In this document: piece by piece, positions 7,270-13,572 of the stretch
Layout of the letters: every line of letters begins with the position of its first letter
Numbering within the stretch: the first letter of the stretch is position 1
Assembly (NCBI GenBank): GCA_947487925.1
Contig: CANLCA010000019.1
Coordinates: 1-13,572 of the forward strand
Length of the DNA stretch: 13,572 nucleotides
Reading direction: 5' to 3'
Source of the DNA: Verrucomicrobiales bacterium
GTDB lineage: Bacteria > Verrucomicrobiota > Verrucomicrobiia > Limisphaerales > F1-80-MAGS106
Program-made: the position numbers and the translations under genes
The notes under the pieces: model-generated
Seen by the model: only the letters and a program-made list of their open reading frames with translations
What the model was told of the DNA's origin: nothing
Database searches by the model: none

Positions 7270-8154
7270 ATGACCCCTTTCCTCGAACCAGTCCTGAGAG
7301 TTCTTTCCCCTGGACTCGGTCTGACGATTCAGGATAGGGGTCGAGCGGGCTACGGCCGGTTCGGCGTGCCACGATCCGGCGCCATGGACCCCCATGCGTT
7401 CTCGTGGGCAAACCGCCTTCTGGATAATCCCCCGAACGCAGCGGCCCTGGAGATCCTGCTGCAAGGCGCGGCTCTGGAGGTTCTCGAAGATGCCTGGATC
7501 GCGGTCTGTGGCGCGGACCTTGAGTGCTCTGTATCGCGCTGGCGCACCGTTCGTGTGACCAAAGGAACTCATGTCGAATTCGCACGCAACAGATCGGGTC
7601 TTTGGACTTATCTCGCCGTCGAGGGGGGATTTACCGGTGAGGGCGGGGAACATTTTGGCAGCCACAGCACCTATCCCGACGCGGGTCTTGGAAAAAAGTT
7701 TGAGCCTGGCGATTTCGTGCACAGACTGGATACCGAAGAACACCGCCTCCAATTACCGCCGAGCGTTGCCTCCCGCCTTGTGCCTTGGGATGAACACAGG
7801 GACTACCGATTCCCTCCACCCATCCGGGTTTGGCCCGGGCCACAATGGGATTTCTTCACGGAACACGATCGCTCGCGTTTTTTCGAAAACGACTGGACGA
7901 CAACTTCCAGGAGCGACCGTACGGGCTACAGGCTTTCCGGGCCCTCTATCAAACCGCGAGAGTCACAAATCATCAGTGAAGCTGTCCTCCCGGGCTCGAT
8001 CCAAATCCCAGGCATCGGCCAGCCGATCATCACAATGAACGATGGGCCGACGGTCGGCGGATACCCCAAGCTCGGATTGGTGGACCCTGCGGATCTGGGC
8101 TGGCTCGCCCAGGCACGGCCGGGAACGAAAGTCAGGTTCACGTTGACGAGCTGA
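7270..8154 (+). CDS. pxpC: 5-oxoprolinase subunit C (KipA-like, biotin-dependent carboxyltransferase family)
   Basis: This gene encodes 294 residues, slightly short for the family (about 300-330). It is the partner of PxpB; together they are thought to activate 5-oxoproline with ATP for PxpA. Motifs in order are LSPGLGLTIQDRGRAGYGRFGVPRSGAMD, the family's N-terminal hallmark, then NRLLDNPPNAAALEIL and VCGADLE. IRVWPGPQWDFFTE, SDRTGYRLSGP and VLPGSIQIPGIGQPIIT follow, and NDGPTVGGYPKLG at 257-269. The last block usually reads as AD-x-QT-TGGYP, so this copy is a variant. The product is named biotin-dependent carboxyltransferase in many annotations only because the fold is shared; no biotin role is suggested. 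The start at 7270 agrees with the family N-terminus; an eight-codon ORF (7247-7273) ends on this start codon in an ATGA overlap. pxpA follows after three bases. Confidence 0.92.
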   Translation: MTPFLEPVLRVLSPGLGLTIQDRGRAGYGRFGVPRSGAMDPHAFSWANRLLDNPPNAAALEILLQGAALEVLEDAWIAVCGADLECSVSRWRTVRVTKGTHVEFARNRSGLWTYLAVEGGFTGEGGEHFGSHSTYPDAGLGKKFEPGDFVHRLDTEEHRLQLPPSVASRLVPWDEHRDYRFPPPIRVWPGPQWDFFTEHDRSRFFENDWTTTSRSDRTGYRLSGPSIKPRESQIISEAVLPGSIQIPGIGQPIITMNDGPTVGGYPKLGLVDPADLGWLAQARPGTKVRFTLTS

Positions 8155-8157
8155 TCC

Positions 8158-8904
8158 ATGCCTTGGGATCTCAATTGCGACCTGGGAGAAGGCGAAGCGC
8201 CAGCCAAAACTCAGGCGCTCATGCGACACATCAGCTCAGCGAACATCGCCTGTGGCGCCCATGCGGGCGACATCAAATCCATGGAAAACGCGGTCGGCCT
8301 CGCCCTTCGTCATGAGGTCCGGATCGGAGCCCATCCCGGGTCGCCAAACCGCGCGGCTTTTGGGCGCGCGGAGATTTCCCTTTCGGCCCTCGAGTTTTCA
8401 ACGCTTCTTGTGCAGCAGATCAGCGCTTTGGATGCGGTGGCGCGCGCCATGGGAGCACGTTTGCGCCACGTCAAACTCCACGGCGCGCTCTACCACATCA
8501 CGGAGCGAAATCCAGAACTGGGCGCTGCGTACCTCGAGACAATCCAACGATGGTGGCCTCGCCTGACAATCTTCGGGCTCGCGAACGGCAACGTGATCAG
8601 GCTCGCCAATAAACTGGGGCTCCGCGCGTGGAGCGAAGTGTTTCTCGATCGAGCTTACCTGCCAAACGGGACCCTCGCCCCCCGGGATGAACCGGGAGCC
8701 GTCCTGACACGTTCCGCCGATATCCTGACAAGGCTGCTCAGACTCAGGAACCGTGGCGTTCTCACTTGCCGGGAAGGCACCCTCATCCGTGTCCGGCCCA
8801 GGACGCTTTGCCTCCACTCCGATTCACCCAATTCAACGCGTAACGCTCGGCTTGTCGCTTCGATATTGGCCACCGCACCGCGCCCCAAGAAAAAGGCCTC
8901 ATGA
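8158..8904 (+). CDS. pxpA: 5-oxoprolinase subunit A (LamB/YcsF family)
   Basis: This gene encodes 248 residues, the usual length. PxpA is the LamB/YcsF-fold subunit that completes ATP-dependent ring opening of 5-oxoproline to glutamate with PxpB and PxpC. Clear blocks are DLNCDLGEG at the start (D8), SANIACGAHAGD at 27-38, GAHPGSPNRAAFGR at 57-70, VKLHGALYH at 105-113 (most relatives have KPHGALY), SEVFLDRAY at 159-167 and PRDEPGAVL from 175. The C-terminus carries RVRPRTLCLHSDSP, matching the family's final CxHGD-like block with Ser in place of Gly. It begins three bases after pxpC, and its stop overlaps the cupin start (ATGA at 8901-8904), so translation is probably coupled. The last residues PRPKKKAS are a basic tail, and their codons (CCCAAGAAAAAGG) are the only purine-rich stretch that could serve the cupin as a ribosome site. 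Confidence 0.94.
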   Translation: MPWDLNCDLGEGEAPAKTQALMRHISSANIACGAHAGDIKSMENAVGLALRHEVRIGAHPGSPNRAAFGRAEISLSALEFSTLLVQQISALDAVARAMGARLRHVKLHGALYHITERNPELGAAYLETIQRWWPRLTIFGLANGNVIRLANKLGLRAWSEVFLDRAYLPNGTLAPRDEPGAVLTRSADILTRLLRLRNRGVLTCREGTLIRVRPRTLCLHSDSPNSTRNARLVASILATAPRPKKKAS

Positions 8905-9260
8905 ATTTTGAAATCGTTCAACTCACGGACCTGAGTCCCCTAAGATGCCCCTGCGGCTGGACCCGCCGTGCATTCGTAGACATGGCCCCACGTCAAGCTG
9001 CGAGCGTCCACCTCGTGGATATCGAAATCGACTCGGCAACCCACTACCACAAAGGGATGACCGAAATCTATGTGGTTCTCGACGGTGAAGGGGAAATGGA
9101 GCTCGACGGAAAACGATTCCCCGTGAAACCCATGACCGCCATCTACATCCGACCCGGCTGCCGCCACCGGGCGATTGGAAAACTGCGCCTGTTGAACATC
9201 CCGTTGCCCGCGTTCGAGCCCTCGGATGAGTGGATGGATCAACCCGGAACCAACGGCTGA
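8901..9260 (+). CDS. small CPCG-motif cupin protein
   Basis: This gene encodes 119 residues, a single-domain cupin. Cupin motif 1 is THYHKGMTEIYVVLDGEGEM (H48, H50, E55) and motif 2 is PMTAIYIRPGCRHRAIG (H89), so a 3-His/1-Glu metal site is complete. The N-terminus has RCPCGWTRRAF (C16, C18), a short CPCG element that recurs, as far as I remember, in this cupin subgroup and might add a metal or redox role. The C-terminus ends with FEPSDEWMD, also typical of the subgroup. Function is unknown; single-domain cupins include isomerases, dioxygenases and sugar- or metal-sensing proteins. It overlaps pxpA by four bases (ATGA) and the ferredoxin gene follows after 18 bases, so it belongs to the same operon. 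A role in 5-oxoproline handling is inference from position only. Confidence 0.85.
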   Translation: MNFEIVQLTDLSPLRCPCGWTRRAFVDMAPRQAASVHLVDIEIDSATHYHKGMTEIYVVLDGEGEMELDGKRFPVKPMTAIYIRPGCRHRAIGKLRLLNIPLPAFEPSDEWMDQPGTNG

Positions 9261-9278
9261 TTTTGATCTGACCGAGTC

Positions 9279-9659
9279 ATGAATTCAAGGGAAGCGCAAT
9301 CACTCCGCGAGATCGCGGAGAAAATGGGCCTCGGCATCTATCGAAAGCACCTCTTTCTTTGCGCCGACCAATCCGACGCCAAGTGCTGCACCAAGGAGAG
9401 GGGCTTGGAATCCTGGGAGTTTCTCAAATCACGACTCAAGCAACTCGGGCTTGCGGGCCCGAATCCGCTGGTGTTACGGACCAAGGCCAACTGCCTGCGT
9501 GTGTGTGTGGCCGGGCCCATCGCGGTGGTGTATCCGGACGCTATTTGGTATCATTCATGCAGCCCCGAAGTCCTGGAGAAAATCATTCAGCAACACCTCA
9601 TCGGCGGAATTCCCGTGCTCGAGTTTGTGTTTTCGAAAAACCCGCACTTTTCTGGCTGA
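9279..9659 (+). CDS. thioredoxin-fold (2Fe-2S) ferredoxin
   Basis: This gene encodes 126 residues. KHLFLCAD followed by CC, then RTKANCLRVCVAGPIAVVYPDAIWY and PEVLEKIIQQHLIGG, matches the small (2Fe-2S) ferredoxins with a thioredoxin-like fold, related to NuoE and the Shethna-type protein. Likely cluster ligands are C28, C36 or C37, C72 and C76, the normal spacing pattern. C94 is extra. The N-terminal 23 residues (MNSREAQSLREIAEKMGLGIYR) extend the domain and look helical. Such proteins transfer electrons in the cytoplasm; the partner is unknown, and no obvious redox enzyme lies nearby apart from the cupin. It is the last gene of the pxp run, 18 bases after the cupin, and the next gene has its own promoter candidate. 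Identification of the fold is firm; the partner and role are not known. Confidence 0.88.
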   Translation: MNSREAQSLREIAEKMGLGIYRKHLFLCADQSDAKCCTKERGLESWEFLKSRLKQLGLAGPNPLVLRTKANCLRVCVAGPIAVVYPDAIWYHSCSPEVLEKIIQQHLIGGIPVLEFVFSKNPHFSG

Positions 9660-9678
9660 GAGTTGTTCTCACGAGCTA

Positions 9679-9707
9679 TTGCAAAGTGGGGAAGCATCCT
9701 CTAGGGT
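9679..9707 (+). promoter_or_regulatory. candidate sigma-70-type promoter
   Basis: TTGCAA (9679-9684) and TAGGGT (9702-9707) are separated by 17 bases in the 69-base gap after the ferredoxin gene, 21 bases before the next ATG. TTGCAA matches the -35 consensus in four positions and TAGGGT keeps the key first T, A and last T. The exact spacing and the only sizeable gap in this part make it plausible, though unproven. Confidence 0.4.
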
Positions 9708-9728
9708 CAAACCATTGCTCGAGTTTCT

Positions 9729-11057
9729 ATGAATTCGCGCGCGGCATTTGCGGTTTCGGCTGGCTTGAACGTGGGTCTATTATTCACCACGGCTTACTAT
9801 TTTCTTCGTCCTGCCCCTCCCCAAACATTGCCAACACGCCTGATCCGGACAAACACCATTGTCCGCGTTGCCGCTCGCACCCTCACCGTGTCGGAACCCT
9901 CCCCGCCGATTCGGCTCGATTGGCATTCTCTCGAGTCGGATGACTACCGCCTTTTCATCAACAACCTTCGCGAGGTTCAGTGCCCTGAGGAAACGATCAA
10001 GGACATCATCATCGCGGACCTCACCAAACTGTTCAGCAAGAAATTCCGGGATCAGGCCTCGCTCCTGAGCCTCCAGCGCACAAGGCATTTCTGGAAACTG
10101 TCGGGGCCTGAAGATCAAAAACAGGATGCCGCCATTGCAACACTCAGAAGCCAGCTCTCGAAAGAGCAGCGTGATCTGGTCCGCGAACTCCTCGGCATAG
10201 ACCTCGCGCAAGAGCGGGCGCGATCCAGCCTAGAATGGCATGACTCCGGTGAAGCCGAACTGCGTCAATTCCTCCCCGAGGCGAGAGCCGCCGAAGTCGC
10301 CGAACTCCGCGAAAAACATGGCGTAGCCATCGACCGCTTTCGCGACTCCACGGCGAACAGGGACTGGACTGAGGAAGAGAAAAGGAAATGGAAATATCTC
10401 ATTTCCGAGCAGGAGAAGGAGCTCGCGGCAGCCCTGTCGCCCAAGGAACGGGCACAATACGACCTTTGGTTCTCCGAGACGGCGGCAAGTCTGCGCAAAG
10501 AACTGTCCATTTTTGAGCCGACTGAGAAGGAATTCATGGCTCTGTATGCTCTGAAGAAGCCCCTTCTAGAAGGCCTCGGTCAACCCTCGGCCACCTCTGA
10601 GAAGGCTCTCGATGGCGGCAGCGAAAACTTGCTTGCCCTTTCAAGTCGACAGGCAAGGAAGGATTATGAAGCGCAGGTCGAAAAAGTCCTTGGGCCCGAA
10701 CGATTCGAGCAGTTCCAGAGAGCTCAAAACCCCCAGTTCACCGAACTGTTGGAGTTCACAGAATCCATCCAGGCGGATGGAGACTCCGCCCCGAAGCTCT
10801 TTGAGATTCGTCAAGCGGTGGAGGAGGAGCTGAATAGAGTTCAATCAGACCCGCTGATGGACGCTGAAGAACGGGAGCTCACACTCCAGATGGTGCGCTC
10901 GGAAACCGAGAAAGCGATCCTGGCAACCCTTGGAAGGGAAGGCGCGAAATCGTTGAACAAACGGTTTCCAAACTGGATCCAACAAGCGACCAGCATCCCA
11001 AGTTCACCCGAAAGGACCGAGGCGCAAACTAAGAACGCCCCTAAACTCCTGCCTTAA
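9729..11057 (+). CDS. membrane-anchored helical protein of unknown function
   Basis: This gene encodes 442 residues. The N-terminus has one hydrophobic segment (about 5-26, AAFAVSAGLNVGLLFTTAYYFL), probably an uncleaved signal anchor with the rest outside the membrane. A Pro/Thr-rich linker to about residue 62 is followed by DWHSLESDDYRLFINNLREV, then QCPEETIKDIIIADLTKLF at 84-102. I recognise that block as a recurrent N-terminal motif in Verrucomicrobiota proteins of unknown function. The remainder is charged and strongly helical (long Glu/Lys/Arg/Leu runs, RKWKYLISEQEKELAAAL, KVLGPERFEQFQRAQNP) and may form coiled coils. No catalytic motif is seen. The start at 9729 fits the hydrophobic N-terminus and the promoter candidate. 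The gene ends 39 bases before the convergent hydrolase stop. No function should be assigned. Confidence 0.75.
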   Translation: MNSRAAFAVSAGLNVGLLFTTAYYFLRPAPPQTLPTRLIRTNTIVRVAARTLTVSEPSPPIRLDWHSLESDDYRLFINNLREVQCPEETIKDIIIADLTKLFSKKFRDQASLLSLQRTRHFWKLSGPEDQKQDAAIATLRSQLSKEQRDLVRELLGIDLAQERARSSLEWHDSGEAELRQFLPEARAAEVAELREKHGVAIDRFRDSTANRDWTEEEKRKWKYLISEQEKELAAALSPKERAQYDLWFSETAASLRKELSIFEPTEKEFMALYALKKPLLEGLGQPSATSEKALDGGSENLLALSSRQARKDYEAQVEKVLGPERFEQFQRAQNPQFTELLEFTESIQADGDSAPKLFEIRQAVEEELNRVQSDPLMDAEERELTLQMVRSETEKAILATLGREGAKSLNKRFPNWIQQATSIPSSPERTEAQTKNAPKLLP

Positions 11058-11096
11058 AATGGAAGAGTTGCGCCGTGATCGCCCCGCTCCTCCTCC

Positions 11097-11861
11097 TTAC
11101 TTGGAACCAACCTCCCCTTTCTTCCCTGAACTGGATTGGCGGTCGAGCCACTCATATAATTCAGGGGTCGCGAATGCCGACTCCCACGAGTTATGGCCGA
11201 CATGTTCCAAGGTCGTTAAGCGGATCTTCGTGCCACCCGCGGCCTTGATCGCATCGACCATCTCGACTGACCTTTGCAGAGGCACCGCTCTATCTTCGGT
11301 TCCATGAAAAACCCAAATGGGTAGGCTCCGCAGCTTCATCGCATCATCGGGCTTGCCCCCGCCACAAACCGGAACAACAGCCGCAAACTTTTCTGGATGA
11401 TCCGCAGCCAACCTCCAGGAACCGTATCCTCCCATGCTCAAGCCTGTCAGATAAACACGGTCGGGATCGGTCTTGTAGGACTTGACCACATGATCCAGAA
11501 GTCCGAGCAACAAGGTCTGCTGTTTAGGCTGACCCCACGATTCGACCCGAGGACACTGAGGACTGACCAGGATGTAAGGAAAACTGTCGCCACGACCTAC
11601 GGCCCGTGGCGGCCCCCACTTCTTCACGAGGCTCAAGGGGCCATCGCTCTCTCCGCGCCCATGCAAAAACAGCATGACCGGCCACTTTCGCGGCTTGGCT
11701 TCGTAATCTTTTGGAAGGTAGAGGAGGTAGGGGATGGATTGATCCTCCCCCAGCTTGAGCGTCAGCTCGACTTGCTGGCCAGGGGCGGCCTCCGCACCAG
11801 CCAAAGACCCACTGCAAAACGTCACCGACGCCAACAAAAGAAGATTCAGAAAAGGTCTCAT
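11097..11861 (-). CDS. secreted alpha/beta hydrolase (prolyl oligopeptidase / dienelactone hydrolase type)
   Basis: This gene encodes 254 residues from ATG at 11861. The chosen start gives a signal peptide (MRPFLNLLLLASVTFCSGSLAGA, cleavage near AGAEA-AP). The reading frame is open for 52 more codons upstream, to 12017, but that part is unlike an exported N-terminus. The catalytic triad is visible: S142 in the nucleophile elbow GLSMGG, D190 in HGTEDRAVP, and H223 in VGHNSW. The oxyanion region is VMLFLHGRGESDG. VYLTGLSMGGYGSWRLAADHPEKFAAVVPVCGGG is typical of the predicted-peptidase/esterase group related to PHB depolymerase and feruloyl esterases. It probably hydrolyses an ester or peptide bond in the periplasm; the substrate is unknown. 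It lies 204 bases downstream of the RNase E/G gene on the same strand, behind a hairpin, so it is likely a separate transcript. Confidence 0.88.
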   Translation of the reverse strand: MRPFLNLLLLASVTFCSGSLAGAEAAPGQQVELTLKLGEDQSIPYLLYLPKDYEAKPRKWPVMLFLHGRGESDGPLSLVKKWGPPRAVGRGDSFPYILVSPQCPRVESWGQPKQQTLLLGLLDHVVKSYKTDPDRVYLTGLSMGGYGSWRLAADHPEKFAAVVPVCGGGKPDDAMKLRSLPIWVFHGTEDRAVPLQRSVEMVDAIKAAGGTKIRLTTLEHVGHNSWESAFATPELYEWLDRQSSSGKKGEVGSK

Positions 11862-11883
11862 AAAATGGATTTTCCGGAGTCGT

Positions 11884-11889
11884 ATCATA
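11884..11889 (-). promoter_or_regulatory. possible -10 box for the alpha/beta hydrolase
   Basis: On the - strand TATGAT (11889 down to 11884) matches TATAAT in five of six positions and lies 22 bases before the ATG at 11861. No good -35 box is found 16-18 bases further upstream, so confidence is low. Confidence 0.25.
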
Positions 11890-12002
11890 TCCAACCGCAG
11901 AGAGGAAGCAGATAGAGCGAAACACTTCATTCGCGCACGCCGCAAACCCTCTTCACGGTTGAAATAGCAGTTGACCATGGCGAACCTTTGCAAGCCATGA
12001 TC

Positions 12003-12035
12003 CCGGAGCTCACTCAAGGGAAGGGTGAGCCCCGG
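12003..12035 (-). terminator. 11-bp hairpin downstream of the RNase E/G gene
   Basis: Arms 12003-12013 (CCGGAGCTCAC) and 12025-12035 (GTGAGCCCCGG) flank an 11-base loop. Read as - strand RNA every position pairs, with one G-U wobble; read as + strand RNA the same position is an A-C mismatch. The structure therefore favours the - strand and starts 30 bases past the RNase stop. No T-run follows, so termination may need Rho or the hairpin may only protect the 3' end. Confidence 0.5.
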
Positions 12036-12065
12036 CGATAGCTACTTCCATCGACGACCCAAGCC

Positions 12066-13572
12066 TCACCCCCCGACGCTTGCCATCTCTTCGTTTGTGG
12101 TGACGTTGACGATCTTGAATTGTTCGGCGTGAAACGAAGGGTCGGCGCGGAACGACAGCTTGCCAAAGTATTTTTTCTCCATCGCGATGAGCAACCGTTC
12201 GTCCTCCGTGCGCAATCGCTCGAGCACAGTCGGGTTCACCACGATCCGAAGCTGGAAATCGGATTCATCCCTCTGGCGGCGCTTCAGGATCTCGCTGAGT
12301 TTGCGTTGGATCTCCACGCTCATGGTGAGTGAACTCTTCACTTTGCCCCGTCCCTTGCAGTAAGGACAGTCGTCATACACCGCCGAACGCACGCTCTCCG
12401 TGTGCCGCTGCCGGGTCATCTCCATCAATCCGAGCTGGGAGATCGGCAACACATGCGTCTTGGCCCTGTCGCGCCGCATCCCGTCACGGACACGCTGGTA
12501 AACACTCAACTGGTCACGGCGCGATTTCATGTCGATGAAATCCAAGACGATCAGCCCGCCCATGTTGCGAAGTCTCAGCTGCCGGCAGATCTCTTCTGCG
12601 GCCTCCAGATTCACCTTCAAGATCGTGCTCTCCTGGTCCTTGCTGCTCTTGTGCCGCCCAGTATTCACATCGATCGCCACGAGGGCTTCCGTTTCATCGA
12701 TGACGATGTAGCCCCCGCTCTTGAGATGCACTTGGCGCGAGAACGCGTTCTCGAGCTGCCGGGTGATCGTGAACCGGTCGAAAAGGGTCTGAGACTCGTT
12801 GTAATACTTGACCTTCGCGACAGATCGCTTTGATATTTTCCCGATCATGGTCCGGATCCGCTCAAACTGCTGATTGTTGTCCACCACAATTCGCTCCACA
12901 TCCTCGGTCAGAAAATCGCGCACCGTACGCTCGATCAAATCCGGCTCCTGGAACACGCAAGTCGCGGGTCCCTGCGAGTTGATTCGCCCCTGGATCAAAT
13001 TCCACTCCTCAACCAGCAATGCCAGATCCCGGACGAAATACCGCGCCTGCTGCCCTTCCCCCACTGTGCGGATGATCACTCCCATCCCGTCCGGAATGGT
13101 GAGGCTGCGAAGGATCTTCTTGAGCCGGTGACGCTCGTCAGGGTTCTCAATCTTTCGGGAGATTCCGCTCTGATCAGAATTCGGCAACAGCACTAGATAG
13201 CGCCCTGGAAGCGCCAGATTTGTCGTAATCCGGGGGCCCTTGGTGCCAATGGGACCCTTCGTCACCTGGACGATGATATCGCTCCCAGGCGGGTAAACAC
13301 GGGGGATATCCTTTTGGGTCACGCGGGGCCTCTCCCGTCGCTTGTTGTCCCGCTCCACTATCTCGACGCCGCTGTCGAAGTTGTTCGGCACGATGTCCCA
13401 GTAATGGAGAAAGGCGTTTTTCTCGAACCCGATGTCCACGAACGCCGCCTTGAGGCCATCCTCTAGATTCTTGATCTTGCCCTTGAAGATGCTTCCAACC
13501 AATCGCTCCTCACTCGTCCTCTCAATCCCGAAATCCTCAAGCCTCCCATCCTCAAGCACCGCCACCCGGATC
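12066..13572 (-). CDS. rng: ribonuclease E/G family endoribonuclease, N-terminus beyond the window
   Basis: About 500 residues are present and the frame runs off the right edge (IRVAVLEDGRLEDF at the edge corresponds to about residue 15 of E. coli RNase E), so only a short N-terminal piece is missing. The enzyme cuts single-stranded AU-rich RNA in mRNA decay and rRNA/tRNA maturation. An S1 domain (GSIFKGKIKNLEDGLKAAFVDIGF) comes first. The catalytic aspartates are in VAIDVNTGRH (codon 12669-12671) and GLIVLDFIDM (codon 12540-12542), 43 residues apart as in E. coli (D303, D346). The zinc-link cysteines in CPYCKGRGK also have the E. coli spacing. The HYWDIVPNNFDSG insertion after the S1 core is typical of this phylum. 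There is no long C-terminal scaffold, so it is RNase G-like in architecture. The GTG at 13565-13563 is an internal valine codon, not the start. Confidence 0.95.
   Translation of the reverse strand, partial: IRVAVLEDGRLEDFGIERTSEERLVGSIFKGKIKNLEDGLKAAFVDIGFEKNAFLHYWDIVPNNFDSGVEIVERDNKRRERPRVTQKDIPRVYPPGSDIIVQVTKGPIGTKGPRITTNLALPGRYLVLLPNSDQSGISRKIENPDERHRLKKILRSLTIPDGMGVIIRTVGEGQQARYFVRDLALLVEEWNLIQGRINSQGPATCVFQEPDLIERTVRDFLTEDVERIVVDNNQQFERIRTMIGKISKRSVAKVKYYNESQTLFDRFTITRQLENAFSRQVHLKSGGYIVIDETEALVAIDVNTGRHKSSKDQESTILKVNLEAAEEICRQLRLRNMGGLIVLDFIDMKSRRDQLSVYQRVRDGMRRDRAKTHVLPISQLGLMEMTRQRHTESVRSAVYDDCPYCKGRGKVKSSLTMSVEIQRKLSEILKRRQRDESDFQLRIVVNPTVLERLRTEDERLLIAMEKKYFGKLSFRADPSFHAEQFKIVNVTTNEEMASVGG

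Noticed and set aside
6194..7585. 463-codon open frame on the - strand opposite the GDPD-like gene, pxpB and pxpC
   Set aside because: It spans three genes that all have strong family signatures on the + strand; its translation is Arg/Gly/Pro-rich with no domain.
9496..9512. GTGTGTGTG run as a phase-variable repeat
   Set aside because: Only a few units, encoding the conserved CLRVCVAGP cluster-binding motif of the ferredoxin.
9657..9671. TGAGA/TCTCA hairpin at the ferredoxin stop as a terminator
   Set aside because: Only five base pairs, overlaps the stop codon, and no T-run follows.

Overview
The window looks like a chromosomal segment of a moderately GC-rich member of the Verrucomicrobiota, probably a Pedosphaera-like lineage. 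The clues are a ribonuclease E/G with the HYWDIVPNNFDSG loop, a membrane-anchored helical protein with a DYRLFINNLREVQCPEETIKDII motif that I associate with this phylum, and several secreted hydrolases of types common in the Planctomycetes-Verrucomicrobia group. This placement is inference from remembered family patterns, not from a search. No RNA gene, insertion sequence, CRISPR array or phage gene is visible, and no gene-free stretch exceeds 300 bases.

Layout: (1) 1-3041 is core metabolism on the + strand: the C-terminal end of guaA (GMP synthase), a hairpin, then hisD and hisC 19 bases apart. (2) 3171-6541 holds two exported proteins: a large CehA/McbA-like PHP-fold metallohydrolase, then a GDPD/PI-PLC-like protein. 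A 287-base spacer between them looks non-coding and repeat-like. (3) 6560-9659 is a compact run of five genes: pxpB, pxpC and pxpA (the ATP-dependent 5-oxoprolinase subunits), a small CPCG-motif cupin overlapping pxpA by four bases, and a thioredoxin-fold [2Fe-2S] ferredoxin. The GDPD-like gene ends only 18 bases before pxpB and may belong to the same transcript. (4) 9729-11057 is the anchored helical protein of unknown function, behind a plausible sigma-70-type promoter. (5) 11097-13572 is on the - strand: a secreted alpha/beta hydrolase, and upstream of it the C-terminal bulk of an RNase E/G gene that runs off the window edge. These converge with the + strand genes at about 11077.

Functionally, the his genes catalyse two late steps of histidine synthesis and guaA the last step of GMP synthesis. 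The pxp genes recycle 5-oxoproline (pyroglutamate) to glutamate. The cupin and ferredoxin genes packed behind pxpA are the least explained part and the best candidate for something new. Most of the window is ordinary housekeeping, and I do not see a clear defence, mobile or biosynthetic system. Almost no gene has a recognisable Shine-Dalgarno sequence; several starts are directly preceded by C-rich bases.
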